Counted from the first letter of the stretch, positions 41,616 to 50,818 are shown. The stretch: 64,000 nt of DNA from Limnohabitans sp. Rim8 (GCA_945901045.1 CAMDKK010000011.1:1-64000); one strand, 5' to 3'. Numbers and translations are program-made. The notes: a model not told the origin generated them from the sequence alone.

Positions 41616-42383
41616 ATGTCGGTTCATTCTTTGCATCCTGTCGGCTCTTCTGATCCCGTTCACCGCGCCAAAGTGCATTTGGCTGCTTCGCTGCGCATGG
41701 CGGTGAGCGATGAACTCGAAGAAGGCATCGACAACCATTTCACCGTGAAGGTGCCTGGCCGCGAGGGTCAGTATTTGGTCTTGCCTTTCGGTCTGCATTG
41801 GTCTGAAGCCCGCGCCAGCGACATGATCGTCTTTGACGAAGAGGGCCGCACCCTCGAAGGCCATGGCGTGGTGGAGTTGTCTGCGCAATGCATTCATGCG
41901 CCCTTGCACCGCATCAGCGGCGCTAACGTGGTCTTGCACACCCACCAGCATTGGGCCATGGCGCTGAACATGCTGCAAGACAACCGCTTGTTGTCGGCCA
42001 GCCAAACGGCGGCATTTTTTGACGGGCAAATTGCCTATGACGACCACTACCAGGGCTTGGCCAGTTCGGTCACAGAAGGCGAACGCTTGGCCGCGTGCTT
42101 GGGCGATAAGCCGATTTTGTTCATGAAAAACCATGGCGTGGTCGTGGTCGGTGAAACCGTGGCGCAAGCCTATCGCCGCATGTACAAACTCGAGCGGGTC
42201 TGCCGTGCGCAGGTGATGGCTTTGGCCACGGGGCAAGCCATTGAAGTGCTCAGTCCTGAAGTGATTGCACGAGTCAACACCCCATCGTCCCACGACCGCC
42301 ACCCGCGTGCCGAGCGTGAGCGGATGTTCTTTGAAGCCCGTATGCGGGTGTTGGACCGCGATTTGCCAGGCTACGCGGATTGA
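41616..42383 (+). CDS. Class II aldolase/adducin family protein
   Basis: A 255-residue protein starting at ATG 41616 after GAGGTG; an upstream ATG at 41547 has no ribosome site. The class II aldolase/adducin domain covers residues ~25-235, with the substrate-binding loop GIDNHFTVKVPG (near 40), zinc ligands in HTHQHWAMAL (near 109) and a third His in FMKNHGVVVVG (near 173). Relatives act on sugar phosphates or related aldols; the substrate is not inferable. Confidence 0.85.
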   Translation: MSVHSLHPVGSSDPVHRAKVHLAASLRMAVSDELEEGIDNHFTVKVPGREGQYLVLPFGLHWSEARASDMIVFDEEGRTLEGHGVVELSAQCIHAPLHRISGANVVLHTHQHWAMALNMLQDNRLLSASQTAAFFDGQIAYDDHYQGLASSVTEGERLAACLGDKPILFMKNHGVVVVGETVAQAYRRMYKLERVCRAQVMALATGQAIEVLSPEVIARVNTPSSHDRHPRAERERMFFEARMRVLDRDLPGYAD

Positions 42384-42402
42384 AGGGGCGTGGTGAGCAG
42401 CT

Positions 42403-43587
42403 TCACTTGCTCATCATGCGCATCGCGTCTTCCAGCCCTTTGAGGGTCAGCGGGAACATACGCTGGCTCATCAACTGCTGAATGATGGCGATGCTCTGGC
42501 GGTACTGCCACACCCCTTGCGGCTCGGGGTTGATCCACGCAAACTTGGGGAAGGTGTGTGTCAGGCGTTGTAGCCATTCGGCACCGGCTTCTTCGTTGTT
42601 GTATTCCACGCTGCCGCCGGTTTGTAAAATTTCATAGGGGCTCATGGTCGCGTCGCCTATGAAAATGAGCTTGTAGTCTTTGTTGTATTTGCGCAGGATG
42701 TCCCAAGTCGGGAACTTTTCGGCGTAACGGCGCTTGTTGTTCTTCCACATGAAGTCGTACACACAGTTGTGGAAGTAGTAAAACTCCAGGTGCTTGAACT
42801 CGGCCTTGGCGGCTGAAAATAGCTCTTCCACCCGTGCAATGTGGTCGTCCATCGTGCCGCCCACATCCATAAGCAACAAGACTTTCACATTGTTGTGCCG
42901 CTCGGGCACCATTTTGATGTCCAGAAAACCGGCGTTGGCCGCGGTGGAGCGGATGGTGTCGGGCAAGTCCAGTTCTTCGGCCGAGCCTTCGCGGGCAAAT
43001 TTGCGCAGGCGGCGCAACGCCACTTTGATGTTGCGGGTTCCCAGTTCTTGGGTGTCGTCATAGTCTTTGTAGGCGCGCTGTTCCCAAACCTTGATGGCGC
43101 TGCGGTTGCCGCCTTTGCCGCCAATGCGCACACCTTGCGGGTTGTAGCCGCTGTTGCCAAAGGGGGAGGTGCCGCCGGTGCCGATCCATTTGTTGCCGCC
43201 TTCGTGGCGTTCTTTTTGTTCTTCGAGTCGCTTTTTCAGCGTCTCCATCAACTCGTCCCAGCCCATTTTTTCGATGGCCGCTTTTTGTTCTGGCGTGAGT
43301 TCCTTTTCCAGAATTTTCTGCAACCAATCCAGCGGCACGTCTTTGGTGAAGTCGGTCAGCATTTCAACGCCTTTGAAGTAGGCGCCAAAGGCTTTGTCGA
43401 ACTTGTCAAAGTGCTTTTCGTCCTTCACCATCACCGTGCGGCTGAGATGGTAAAAGTCGTCAATGCTGCAGGATTCTGTGGTCGGGCCCACCACATTGGC
43501 CTGCAAGGCTTCGAGCAGGGTCAGGTACTCGCGCACCGAGACGGGGACTTTGGCGGCGCGCAGGGTGTAGAAAAAGTCGATCAACAT
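42403..43587 (-). CDS. VWA-domain protein, CoxE-like
   Basis: A 394-residue protein. Residues ~1-110 are helical, ~115-170 a charged linker with GGNKWIGTGGTSPFG, and ~230-390 a von Willebrand A-like domain. The metal-site motif reads LLMDVGGTMDDH (near 240), a DxGGTM variant of DxSxS. Such proteins work with MoxR-type AAA+ ATPases as metal-dependent chaperone pairs in enzyme maturation; the partner ATPase gene is two genes upstream in the same run. Confidence 0.82.
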   Translation of the reverse strand: MLIDFFYTLRAAKVPVSVREYLTLLEALQANVVGPTTESCSIDDFYHLSRTVMVKDEKHFDKFDKAFGAYFKGVEMLTDFTKDVPLDWLQKILEKELTPEQKAAIEKMGWDELMETLKKRLEEQKERHEGGNKWIGTGGTSPFGNSGYNPQGVRIGGKGGNRSAIKVWEQRAYKDYDDTQELGTRNIKVALRRLRKFAREGSAEELDLPDTIRSTAANAGFLDIKMVPERHNNVKVLLLMDVGGTMDDHIARVEELFSAAKAEFKHLEFYYFHNCVYDFMWKNNKRRYAEKFPTWDILRKYNKDYKLIFIGDATMSPYEILQTGGSVEYNNEEAGAEWLQRLTHTFPKFAWINPEPQGVWQYRQSIAIIQQLMSQRMFPLTLKGLEDAMRMMSK

Positions 43588-43599
43588 GGGGTGAACTTC

Positions 43600-44214
43600 T
43601 CAGGAGTTGCGGGGGCGTTGGAGTTGGTAGTCCAGATGCGTTTTGACACTGGGCCACTCACTGGCCAGGATGCTGTAGACGCAGGTGTCGCGCAGTGCGC
43701 CTTGGGCCAGGGGGTGGTTGTTGATCTGGTGGTTGCGCAGCACGCCGTCGAGCTTGGCGCCCAGTCGCTCGATCGCGCGGCGACTTTGCTGGTTGAAGAA
43801 ATGGGTGCGAAATTCCACCGCAATGCAGTTCAGTTGCTCGAAAGCGTGGGCCAACAAGAGGCGTTTGGCTTCGGTGTTCAGCGGGCCGCGTTGCACGCTG
43901 CGGCGGTACCAGGTGGAGCCAATTTCGACACGGCGGTTGGCGGCGTCGATGTTCATGTAAGTGGTCATACCCACCGCACGGCCGCTGGCGGGGTCGATGA
44001 CGGCAAAGGGCGTCATGCTGCCTTGGCTTTGCAAGCCCAGGCGGCGGGTGATTTCGGCCTGCATGCTGTCGGGTGCGGGGATCGCGGTGTACCAGTGCGT
44101 CCACAGTTCACCATCCTTGACGGCGTCAACTAAATCGTCATGGTGCGAGCCGCTCAGCGGCTGCAAATGAACGTGTTGGCCCTTGAGGGTCAGGGGGGCT
44201 GCAAAGGACGTCAT
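43600..44214 (-). CDS. GNAT-family N-acetyltransferase, RimJ-like
   Basis: A 204-residue acetyltransferase. It begins LKGQHVHLQPLSGSHHDDLV (near 9-28), typical of RimJ/RimL-like members, and has GSTWYRRSVQRGPLNTEAKRL-like acetyl-CoA segment (near 105-125) and FNQQSRRAIERLGAKLDG (near 147). The target is unknown. It lies between the small membrane protein and the VWA gene, 12 bases from the latter, so it is likely part of the same transcript. Confidence 0.82.
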   Translation of the reverse strand: MTSFAAPLTLKGQHVHLQPLSGSHHDDLVDAVKDGELWTHWYTAIPAPDSMQAEITRRLGLQSQGSMTPFAVIDPASGRAVGMTTYMNIDAANRRVEIGSTWYRRSVQRGPLNTEAKRLLLAHAFEQLNCIAVEFRTHFFNQQSRRAIERLGAKLDGVLRNHQINNHPLAQGALRDTCVYSILASEWPSVKTHLDYQLQRPRNS

Positions 44215-44229
44215 GCGGGTTGGACCTTC

Positions 44230-44454
44230 TCAGGGTTTGTTTTTTTGCTTGGTGCCCCACCAGGCTTTGGCCGCCTGCAAGCCGATGCCGCCGCCCAGGC
44301 TGACCAGCAAGATAGCCACCAAAGTACCGGGCCCGTAACCGGCCGCAAAAATGTCCAAGCCCAGCCAGCGCCCGATCCAAAAACCGGCCACACTGCCGCC
44401 CAGAAACCCAATGGCATCTGCAAAGCCTTCTTTCAAAAGCGGTTGCCGTTGCAT
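44230..44454 (-). CDS. Small membrane protein with two transmembrane segments
   Basis: A 74-residue protein with two hydrophobic Gly-rich helices (about residues 12-30 and 40-62), in which GFLGGSVAGFWIGRWLG and LVAILLVSLGGGIGLQ suggest close helix packing. It ends in basic KQKNKP. No family is recognised with confidence; there is some resemblance in pattern to AtpZ/AtpI-like proteins. It begins 5 bases after the MoxR gene and is therefore in the same operon. Confidence 0.65.
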   Translation of the reverse strand: MQRQPLLKEGFADAIGFLGGSVAGFWIGRWLGLDIFAAGYGPGTLVAILLVSLGGGIGLQAAKAWWGTKQKNKP

Positions 44455-44458
44455 GACT

Positions 44459-45301
44459 TTAACGGTTGCGCTGGTTCATGAACACCAGCTTTTCAAACAA
44501 GCTAACGTCCTGCTCGTTTTTGAGCAAAGCGCCCACCAAGGGCGGTATCGAGACTTTTTGATCTGCACTTTGCAGGGCTTCAAGCGGAATGTCTTCGGCC
44601 ACCAAGAGTTTGAGCCAGTCGAGCAATTCGCTGGTCGAAGGTTTCTTTTTGAGGCCGGGCAAGCCGCGTACATCATAAAAAGTTTTCAGTGCCACTGCCA
44701 ACAACTCTTGTTTGAGCGTGGGGAAATGCACCGCCACGATTTGTTTCATTGTTTCCGCTTCGGGGAACTTGATGTAGTGGAAGAAGCAACGGCGCAAGAA
44801 TGCGTCAGGCAGTTCTTTTTCGTTGTTGGAAGTGATGAAGATCACAGGGCGTGTTTTGGCTTTGATGAGCTGGCGCGTTTCGTAGCAGTAAAACTCCATC
44901 CGATCGATCTCACGCAGCAAGTCGTTCGGAAACTCGATGTCGGCCTTGTCGATCTCGTCGATCAAAATCGCCACCGGCTCGTCGGAAATAAAGGCTTCCC
45001 ACAGCACCCCTTTGAGGATGTAGTTCTCGATGTTCTTGACCTTTTCTTCTCCCAATTGGCTGTCACGCAGCCGGCTCACTGCGTCGTATTCGTAGAGACC
45101 TTGCTGGGCTTTGGTGGTCGATTTGATGTGCCATTGCAGCAGTTTGAGGCCCAGGGCCTGGGCCACTTCTTCGGCCAGCATGGTCTTGCCCGTGCCGGGC
45201 TCCCCTTTGACCAGCAGGGGCCGTTTCAGGGTGATTGCCGCGTTCACGGCCAGGGTCAGGTCTTGGGTCGAGACGTAGTTGTCGGTGCCTTGAAATTTCA
45301 T
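44459..45301 (-). CDS. MoxR-family AAA+ ATPase
   Basis: A 280-residue ATPase with Walker A GEPGTGKT (near residue 38), Walker B AILIDEIDKAD (near 110), sensor 1 VIFITSNNEKELPDAF (near 152) and an arginine finger in LRRCFFHYI. MoxR ATPases remodel enzyme complexes together with VWA proteins. Here the operon is ATPase, small membrane protein, GNAT, VWA, with gaps of a few bases. The client enzyme is not evident: no CO dehydrogenase or methanol dehydrogenase genes are nearby. Confidence 0.9.
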   Translation of the reverse strand: MKFQGTDNYVSTQDLTLAVNAAITLKRPLLVKGEPGTGKTMLAEEVAQALGLKLLQWHIKSTTKAQQGLYEYDAVSRLRDSQLGEEKVKNIENYILKGVLWEAFISDEPVAILIDEIDKADIEFPNDLLREIDRMEFYCYETRQLIKAKTRPVIFITSNNEKELPDAFLRRCFFHYIKFPEAETMKQIVAVHFPTLKQELLAVALKTFYDVRGLPGLKKKPSTSELLDWLKLLVAEDIPLEALQSADQKVSIPPLVGALLKNEQDVSLFEKLVFMNQRNR

Positions 45302-45411
45302 GATGAAGTGGGTTAATGGGTATCAAAAAGGAAGGTCTCAGGATAAACCGGATTCGGCCGATATAATTCGCAATTGATTTTTTTCAATCTACACGTGATT
45401 GTGTTCTCAAA
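45302..45411. promoter_or_regulatory. Divergent promoter region of MoxR operon and cytochrome gene
   Basis: A 110-base divergent gap. TATAAT at 45362-45367 is a perfect -10 for the cytochrome gene, about 45 bases before its ATG; no strong -35 is seen. Confidence 0.45.
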
Positions 45412-46071
45412 ATGCGTAAGTTGTTGTCCTCTCTGTTTGCCTTGGCTGTCGCTTCTGTGACGGCTGTTTCAGTTCATGCCCAAGAAGTCAAGGGGGATGC
45501 CAAAGCCGCTGAGCAAAAAGTTGCCATGTGCATTGGTTGCCACGGCATCAAAGGCTACCAGGCCAGCTTCCCTGAGATTTACAAGGTTCCGATGATCTCT
45601 GGGCAAAATGCCAAGTACATCGCCTCTTCTTTGTACGCCTACCAAAAGGGTGAGCGCAAACACCCGACGATGAAAGGCATTGCGGCCAGTTTAACGGACC
45701 AAGATATTGCTGACATCGCTGCTTACTACGAGCAGCATGGTAAAACACAAGCGCCGGCACCTGCGGCCACGGCACCCGACGCCAAAGTGGCCGAATTGCT
45801 GAAAAAAGGCGCTTGCGTGTCTTGCCACGGCGAGAACTTCTCCCAGCCCATCGATCCGAGCTACCCCAAAATTGCGGGCCAGCACAAGGATTACTTGTTC
45901 GTGGCCCTGAAGTCTTATAAAACTGAAAACCTTTCTACTTGGGGACGCTCCAACGGCGTGATGGGCGGCATTGCCAAACAATACTCGAACAACGAGCTCA
46001 AGGCCTTGTCCGCTTACGTGGGATCATTGGACACGGAATTGAAGACAGTGCCGCAGTCCAAATTCCGCTGA
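45412..46071 (+). CDS. Dihaem cytochrome c4-like protein
   Basis: A 219-residue periplasmic cytochrome with a signal peptide (1 to about 23, cut after SVHA). Haem 1 is C40-I-G-C-H44 and haem 2 is C135-V-S-C-H139, one in each of two similar domains joined by an Ala/Pro linker (APAPAATAP near 114). Cytochrome c4 carries electrons to terminal oxidases, so it could feed the caa3-like oxidase at 52-57 kb. It is a single gene with a terminator after it. Confidence 0.9.
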   Translation: MRKLLSSLFALAVASVTAVSVHAQEVKGDAKAAEQKVAMCIGCHGIKGYQASFPEIYKVPMISGQNAKYIASSLYAYQKGERKHPTMKGIAASLTDQDIADIAAYYEQHGKTQAPAPAATAPDAKVAELLKKGACVSCHGENFSQPIDPSYPKIAGQHKDYLFVALKSYKTENLSTWGRSNGVMGGIAKQYSNNELKALSAYVGSLDTELKTVPQSKFR

Positions 46072-46091
46072 GACCGGTTTTGTTTGTTGAC

Positions 46092-46115
46092 AAAAGCCCG
46101 CTGATGCGGGCTTTT
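46092..46115 (+). terminator. Rho-independent terminator after the cytochrome gene
   Basis: AAAAGCCCGC-TGAT-GCGGGCTTTT is a perfect 10-bp stem with flanking T-run, 20 bases past the cytochrome stop and shared with the convergent DUF1841 gene. Confidence 0.9.
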
Positions 46116-46130
46116 GTGTTTTCGGGGCTG

Positions 46131-46568
46131 TCAATCGCGCGTCGCGTGGCGTTGTACGCAAGCGATGTAAGCCTCGCCGTCAGGCATTCGGCCTGATTTT
46201 TGGCTCTCGAAGACCATGCTGCCCAGGCATTCCATGGCTTGGTGATGTGCAAGGTGCAAAGAATTCAGCCTGTGGGTGAGTAACTCCACCGCCTGTCGAA
46301 TGCCCCGAGGTTGGTCGATGCTGCACTGCTCGCTGATCGACAGGTGCATGGACAAATGAAGGAAAGGATTTTCTTTGTTCGGCTCGACTTTGAGCATGCT
46401 GGCCAGCGCGGCATCGACATCGGCCAGTTCGGTATGGTATTCGGGGTGCTCGTCAATCCATTGGCTCACCAGCATTTCCATGGGCTCCAAAGCAGCGGTT
46501 GTTTGGGCTTTGGCGTAAACACCGCAAAAAAATCGCCGCACATCGGATTGGGAGGGTTGGATCAGCAT
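46131..46568 (-). CDS. DUF1841 family protein
   Basis: A 145-residue cytoplasmic protein. The start SDVRRFFCGVYAKAQ, the middle WIDEHPEYHTEL and the C-terminal NPFLHLSMHLSISEQ, then LLTHRLNSLHLAHHQAMECLG are typical of DUF1841 (His-rich helical). The role is unknown. It is divergent from the thiolase gene. Confidence 0.88.
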   Translation of the reverse strand: MLIQPSQSDVRRFFCGVYAKAQTTAALEPMEMLVSQWIDEHPEYHTELADVDAALASMLKVEPNKENPFLHLSMHLSISEQCSIDQPRGIRQAVELLTHRLNSLHLAHHQAMECLGSMVFESQKSGRMPDGEAYIACVQRHATRD

Positions 46569-46663
46569 GGCCTTGATTGTCTCTTTTTTCTTACGCCTAA
46601 AATGCGCTGCAGTTACTTGGCTTCAATCGCCAATTAACCCCCATTTTCTACAAGACGAAAACC

Positions 46664-47866
46664 ATGAACCAAGCCTTCATTTGCGATGCCATCCGTACAC
46701 CTTTCGGTCGATATGGCGGTGCCCTGTCCAGTGTCCGCACCGATGACTTGGGCGCCATTCCGTTGAAGGCGCTGATGGACCGTAATCCGAATGTGGACTG
46801 GGCTGCAGTCACAGATTTGATTTACGGTTGTGTCAACCAAGCCGGTGAAGACAACCGCAACGTGGGCCACATGAGCAGTTTGCTGGCCGGTTTGCCCATG
46901 GAATTGTCCGGCTCCACCATCAATCGCCTGTGTGGCTCGGGCATGGACGCGATTGGCACAGCAGCGCGCGCCATCAAGGCCGGTGAAGCGCATCTGATGA
47001 TTGCGGGTGGCGTGGAAAGCATGAGCCGCGCGCCCTTTGTGATGCCCAAGGCCGAAAGCGCCTTCAGCCGCAACAACACGGTTTACGACACCACCATTGG
47101 CTGGCGTTTCATCAACAAGTTGATGAAAGAAAAATACGGCGTTGATTCCATGCCCGAGACGGCCGAGAACGTGGCCACCGATTACAAAATCGAACGCGAA
47201 GCGCAAGACTTGATGGCCTACAACAGCCAGTTGCGTGCCGTAGCGGCGATCAAAGCGGGTCACCTGGCCCGAGAAATTGTGGGCGTGCGCATACCGCAGA
47301 AAAAGGGCGATGCGATTGTGGTGGACACCGATGAGCACCCGCGTGAAACCAGCCTCGAAGCCCTGGCCAAACTCAAAGGCGTGGTGCGCCCGGATGGCAC
47401 TGTGACCGCCGGCAACGCTTCGGGTGTTAACGATGGTGCTTGCGCCGTGTTGCTGGCTGACGAAACCACGGCCGCCCAAAACGGCTTGACGCCTCAAGCC
47501 CGTGTGGTCGGCATGGCCACTGCGGGCGTGGCGCCTCGGGTGATGGGCATTGGCCCGGCTCCGGCAACGCTCAAAGTGTTGGCCCAAGCCGGAATGACCC
47601 TGGACCAAATGGATGTGATTGAGTTGAACGAGGCTTTCGCGGCGCAAGGCCTGGCGGTCATGCGCATGCTGGGCCTGAAAGACGACGACGCGCGTGTGAA
47701 TGCGTGGGGCGGCGCGATTGCACTGGGTCATCCGCTGGGCGCTTCAGGCGCGCGCCTGGTGACCACGGCCATCAACCGCTTGCAGCACACCGCCGGTCGT
47801 TATGCCTTGTGCACCATGTGCATCGGCGTGGGTCAAGGTATTGCATTGATCATTGAACGCGTTTAA
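46664..47866 (+). CDS. 3-oxoadipyl-CoA thiolase (thiolase II family)
   Basis: A 400-residue thiolase. The nucleophile Cys is in [15 protein letters not shown] (near 90), the His in [13 protein letters not shown] (near 326) plus [16 protein letters not shown] (near 350), and the second catalytic Cys in [11 protein letters not shown] (near 386). Length and the sequence around [13 protein letters not shown]-type [13 protein letters not shown] favour the 3-oxoadipyl-CoA thiolase (PcaF/PaaJ) subgroup of aromatic catabolism over the short-chain acetoacetyl form. No other beta-ketoadipate genes are beside it, so the exact substrate is not settled. Confidence 0.82.
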   Translation: MNQAFICDAIRTPFGRYGGALSSVRTDDLGAIPLKALMDRNPNVDWAAVTDLIYGCVNQAGEDNRNVGHMSSLLAGLPMELSGSTINRLCGSGMDAIGTAARAIKAGEAHLMIAGGVESMSRAPFVMPKAESAFSRNNTVYDTTIGWRFINKLMKEKYGVDSMPETAENVATDYKIEREAQDLMAYNSQLRAVAAIKAGHLAREIVGVRIPQKKGDAIVVDTDEHPRETSLEALAKLKGVVRPDGTVTAGNASGVNDGACAVLLADETTAAQNGLTPQARVVGMATAGVAPRVMGIGPAPATLKVLAQAGMTLDQMDVIELNEAFAAQGLAVMRMLGLKDDDARVNAWGGAIALGHPLGASGARLVTTAINRLQHTAGRYALCTMCIGVGQGIALIIERV

Positions 47867-47974
47867 TGGTGGTTTGTGATGCCTTCAATTGAGACAGGGT
47901 GTCACCAGAAATTCACCCTGCGGCTTAGGCTTGCAAGAGAATCGAAGCAACATATTCCTTAAGAGAGATCCACA

Positions 47975-48952
47975 ATGCGTGCAGCCTGGTACAGCCACAA
48001 TGGAGAAGCCAAAGACGTGATGGTGGTGGGCGAGATGCCTTTGCCAGAGCCGGGTCCGGGTGAAGTCAGAGTGAGACTGCACACTTCGGGCGTCAATCCC
48101 TCGGATGTCAAATCACGTCGTGCCCGCCCCTTGGTCGATCCGCGCATCGTGCCGCACAGTGACGGCGCCGGCGTGATAGATGCCGTGGGCGAGGGCGTAC
48201 CTGCCCACCGCGTGGGCGAGCGTGTCTGGATCTGGAACGGCCAGTGGGCGAGGCCCTTGGGCACTGCAAGTACTTACATGGTCTTGCCTTCGGCGCAAGC
48301 TGTTTTGCTGCCGGATGGCGTGGACTTTGCGGCCGGTGCTTGTTTCGGTATTCCCGCACTCACCGCGCTTGAGGCAGTGCATTTGTCAGGGGACTTGAAA
48401 GATCAAACCGTGCTAGTCACAGGGGCGTCTTCTGCCGTCGGGCATTACATCACGCAGTTGGTCACCTTGGCAGGGGGGCATGTGATCGGCACGGTGGGCT
48501 CGCCCGACAAGGCGGCTCACGCCCATGCTGCAGGGATGAAGGACGCTATTTTCTACAAAACCGAGTCGGTGGCAGAACGCGTCAAAACCCTGACGGGCGG
48601 CCAGGGCGCGTCCGTCATCATCGACATGGATTTCGCCAGCACCTCACATCTGTTGAGCGCGGGTGCTTTGGCGTCGCATGGGACCGTGGTGTGTTACGGC
48701 TCCAATGCGCCCGAGGTGCCTGTCAACTTCAGGGCCATGCTGCTTGGTTCCATCACCTTGAAGTTTTTCCTGGTCTATGACCTGACAGCGCAAGACCGCG
48801 TATGGGGGTTGGCGCAATTGACCGCGCTGTTGCAAGCAGGGCAATTGCAACACAGCATCGGTCCGCGTTTTTCTCTCGACCAGATCGTGCAGGCGCATGA
48901 AACTGTGGAAGCCGGTCAATCGGTGGGCAATGTGGTGGTGGATTTGATCTGA
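47975..48952 (+). CDS. Zinc-type alcohol dehydrogenase-like quinone oxidoreductase
   Basis: A 325-residue MDR-superfamily reductase. The N-terminal GroES-like domain has GEVRVRLHTSGVNPSDVKSR (near 28-47) and HSDGAGVIDAVGEGV (near 63). The NADPH-binding fold has VLVTGASSAVGHYI (near 146). Structural-zinc cysteines are absent, so it belongs to the zinc-free NADPH:quinone oxidoreductase branch. Substrate unknown. Confidence 0.85.
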   Translation: MRAAWYSHNGEAKDVMVVGEMPLPEPGPGEVRVRLHTSGVNPSDVKSRRARPLVDPRIVPHSDGAGVIDAVGEGVPAHRVGERVWIWNGQWARPLGTASTYMVLPSAQAVLLPDGVDFAAGACFGIPALTALEAVHLSGDLKDQTVLVTGASSAVGHYITQLVTLAGGHVIGTVGSPDKAAHAHAAGMKDAIFYKTESVAERVKTLTGGQGASVIIDMDFASTSHLLSAGALASHGTVVCYGSNAPEVPVNFRAMLLGSITLKFFLVYDLTAQDRVWGLAQLTALLQAGQLQHSIGPRFSLDQIVQAHETVEAGQSVGNVVVDLI

Positions 48953-49069
48953 AGCGCAGGACGTGTGCACAGCTATTTGCGCAGGATTTGCACTACTACT
49001 TAAGTTTTTTATTTGGCTTGTCGCAAGCTCGACACGCAATGTGAGGAGGTAAGGAGTAAAGTATTCAAC

Positions 49070-49525
49070 ATGAAAACCTTCGAAACACTCCAAGATTTGG
49101 CTGATTGCGTCGGCCAACAAGTCGCAGTCACGCCCTGGCTGGAAGTTACGCAGGAGCAGGTGAACCAGTTTGCCGAAGCTACGGGCGATCACCAGTGGAT
49201 TCACATTGATGTTGAGCGGGCCAAGGCGGGTCCATTTGGCGCGCCGATTGCGCATGGTTTTTTGACCTTGTCATTGATCCCCAAATTTTTTCAAACAGGG
49301 ATCAGCGTCAAAGAAACCCGCATGGGTGTGAATTACGGCTTGAACAAAGTTCGTTTTACCTCGCCTGTGCCTGTGGGCAGTCGATTGCGGGCGAACATGA
49401 AGTTGCTGTCTGCCACACCGATTGACAACAAGGGCATGCAGTTCGCTTGGGAGGTCACGGTCGAAAAAGAAGGCTCTGACAAGCCGGCCTGCATCGCTGA
49501 AACGCTGTCGCGCTCCTACCCTTGA
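49070..49525 (+). CDS. MaoC family dehydratase
   Basis: A 151-residue hot-dog-fold enzyme of the NodN/MaoC type. The hydratase motif is complete: FAEATGDHQWIHIDVERA (near 32-49, catalytic Asp/His) and GAPIAHGFLTLSLIPKFF (near 57-74). Probable activity is hydration of an enoyl-CoA. The start at 49070 follows AAGGAG; the frame extends to 49013 without support. Confidence 0.88.
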   Translation: MKTFETLQDLADCVGQQVAVTPWLEVTQEQVNQFAEATGDHQWIHIDVERAKAGPFGAPIAHGFLTLSLIPKFFQTGISVKETRMGVNYGLNKVRFTSPVPVGSRLRANMKLLSATPIDNKGMQFAWEVTVEKEGSDKPACIAETLSRSYP

Positions 49526-49547
49526 AGGTCTTGGGGCAGGCGCTGCT

Positions 49548-50009
49548 TCAGGCGAAGTGGTTTTGTCGCCAAGCCTCAAACACCACCACCGCCACGGCAT
49601 TGGACAAGTTCAGACTGCGTTGGCCCTCGCGCATGCTGAGTTTCAGCCGGCATTTTGGCGAGAAGGTGTCGCGTAATTCAGGTGCAAGACCTCGAGTTTC
49701 CGAGCCAAAGACGAACCAGTCCCCCGGCTTAAACTCAACACCATGTACCTGTCGTGACCCTTTGGTGGTCATGGCAAACATGCGCTGGGGATCGGGTTTT
49801 TCGCTCTGCAAAAATACCGCCCAGTCTGCATGCCGTTTGAGTTGTGCGTACTCGTGATAATCCAGCCCCGCGCGGCGCATGTGTTTGTCGTCCATGGAAA
49901 AGCCCAAAGGCTCAATCAGATGCAGCATGCAGCCCGTGTTGGCGGCCAAGCGGATCACGTTGCCGGTATTCGGTGGGATTTCTGGCTCGACCAAAACAAT
50001 GTGAAACAT
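49548..50009 (-). CDS. trmL: tRNA (cytidine/uridine-34-2'-O)-methyltransferase
   Basis: A 153-residue SPOUT methyltransferase modifying the wobble ribose of tRNA-Leu. The start at 50009 gives the standard MFHIVLVEPEIPPNTGNVIRL opening (written in part). The knot region has VFGSETRGLAPEL (near 100) and LNLSNAVAVVVFEAWRQ (near 133). Normal length for the family. Confidence 0.94.
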   Translation of the reverse strand: MFHIVLVEPEIPPNTGNVIRLAANTGCMLHLIEPLGFSMDDKHMRRAGLDYHEYAQLKRHADWAVFLQSEKPDPQRMFAMTTKGSRQVHGVEFKPGDWFVFGSETRGLAPELRDTFSPKCRLKLSMREGQRSLNLSNAVAVVVFEAWRQNHFA

Positions 50010-50035
50010 AGCCCGTATTGTGATGGACACCGCCT

Positions 50036-50818
50036 TCAAGATCCGCCGTATTCTGCATTTTCAGTTCGGGCAAAGACCAAGGTGGTCAGATGTGCCACAC
50101 CTGCCACTTGAAGGGCCTTGGCCGCCATCTGCAAAGAAGCACCTGTGGTCATGACATCGTCCACAAGCACCACATGTTGATTTCGTAAGATCGCTGTTTT
50201 GAGCGGATCGACGACAAAAGCGCCTTTCAAGTTGTCCAGTCGTTCGTGTCGCGCAAGGCCGCGTTGCGCGGGCGTATCGCGTATGCGCAGCAACACATCG
50301 TGGTGGGTGTGATGGGGCGCAAGATGCTTGGCCAGCAGCAAAGATTGATTGAATCCACGTTGCGAAAGTCGCTCTAAGGACAAGGGCATGGGAATGACAC
50401 AGTGTGATTGCGCCAAGGCATCGTCAACCCCGGGTGCGCTGTGCATCAAGCTGGCCAAGGCGCCAGACCAACCTGGTTGTGCTTGGTATTTGAATTGCGC
50501 AATCAAATCCTCCCACGGCCACTGGTAGCTGACCGCGGTCAGGCTCAACTGCCAAGGCGGTGGACGAAGAAGACATTCGCCACAACGGGTCATGCCCACT
50601 GGAATGTGCAACGCACACAACGCGCAACGATGAAGGGGTTGGGCAAAAGCGGCGATGCAGGTTTCGCACACGGGCCGCGCTGGCCAGGCTTTGCAAATGG
50701 CACATTGGCTCGGCAGCCAGGACCAGCTTCGCTCCGAAGCCAGACCCGGCGCTGAAGATGCAGATGCAGATGCAGATGCAGATGCAGAAAAAAACCTGAA
50801 AAGACGGCGCAAGGGCAT
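50036..50818 (-). CDS. ComF family phosphoribosyltransferase-like protein
   Basis: About 260 residues from the ATG at 50818; an upstream ATG at 50848 would add 10. A zinc-ribbon-like part (CAICKAWPARPVCETC, near 40-55, and CALCALHI, then CGEC) precedes the PRTase domain with HVVLVDDVMTTGASL (near 225-240), the PRPP loop. ComF proteins take part in DNA uptake in competent bacteria, but the biochemical role is unclear. Near the N-terminus a (Ser-Ala)n stretch is coded by a hexanucleotide repeat. Confidence 0.88.
   Translation of the reverse strand: MPLRRLFRFFSASASASASASSAPGLASERSWSWLPSQCAICKAWPARPVCETCIAAFAQPLHRCALCALHIPVGMTRCGECLLRPPPWQLSLTAVSYQWPWEDLIAQFKYQAQPGWSGALASLMHSAPGVDDALAQSHCVIPMPLSLERLSQRGFNQSLLLAKHLAPHHTHHDVLLRIRDTPAQRGLARHERLDNLKGAFVVDPLKTAILRNQHVVLVDDVMTTGASLQMAAKALQVAGVAHLTTLVFARTENAEYGGS
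50757..50786. repeat. Five GATGCA hexanucleotide repeats inside comF
   Basis: Five perfect GATGCA units lie within the comF reading frame and encode alternating Ser-Ala (read on the minus strand). A unit length of six preserves the frame, so slippage would change protein length but not switch the gene off. Confidence 0.9.
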
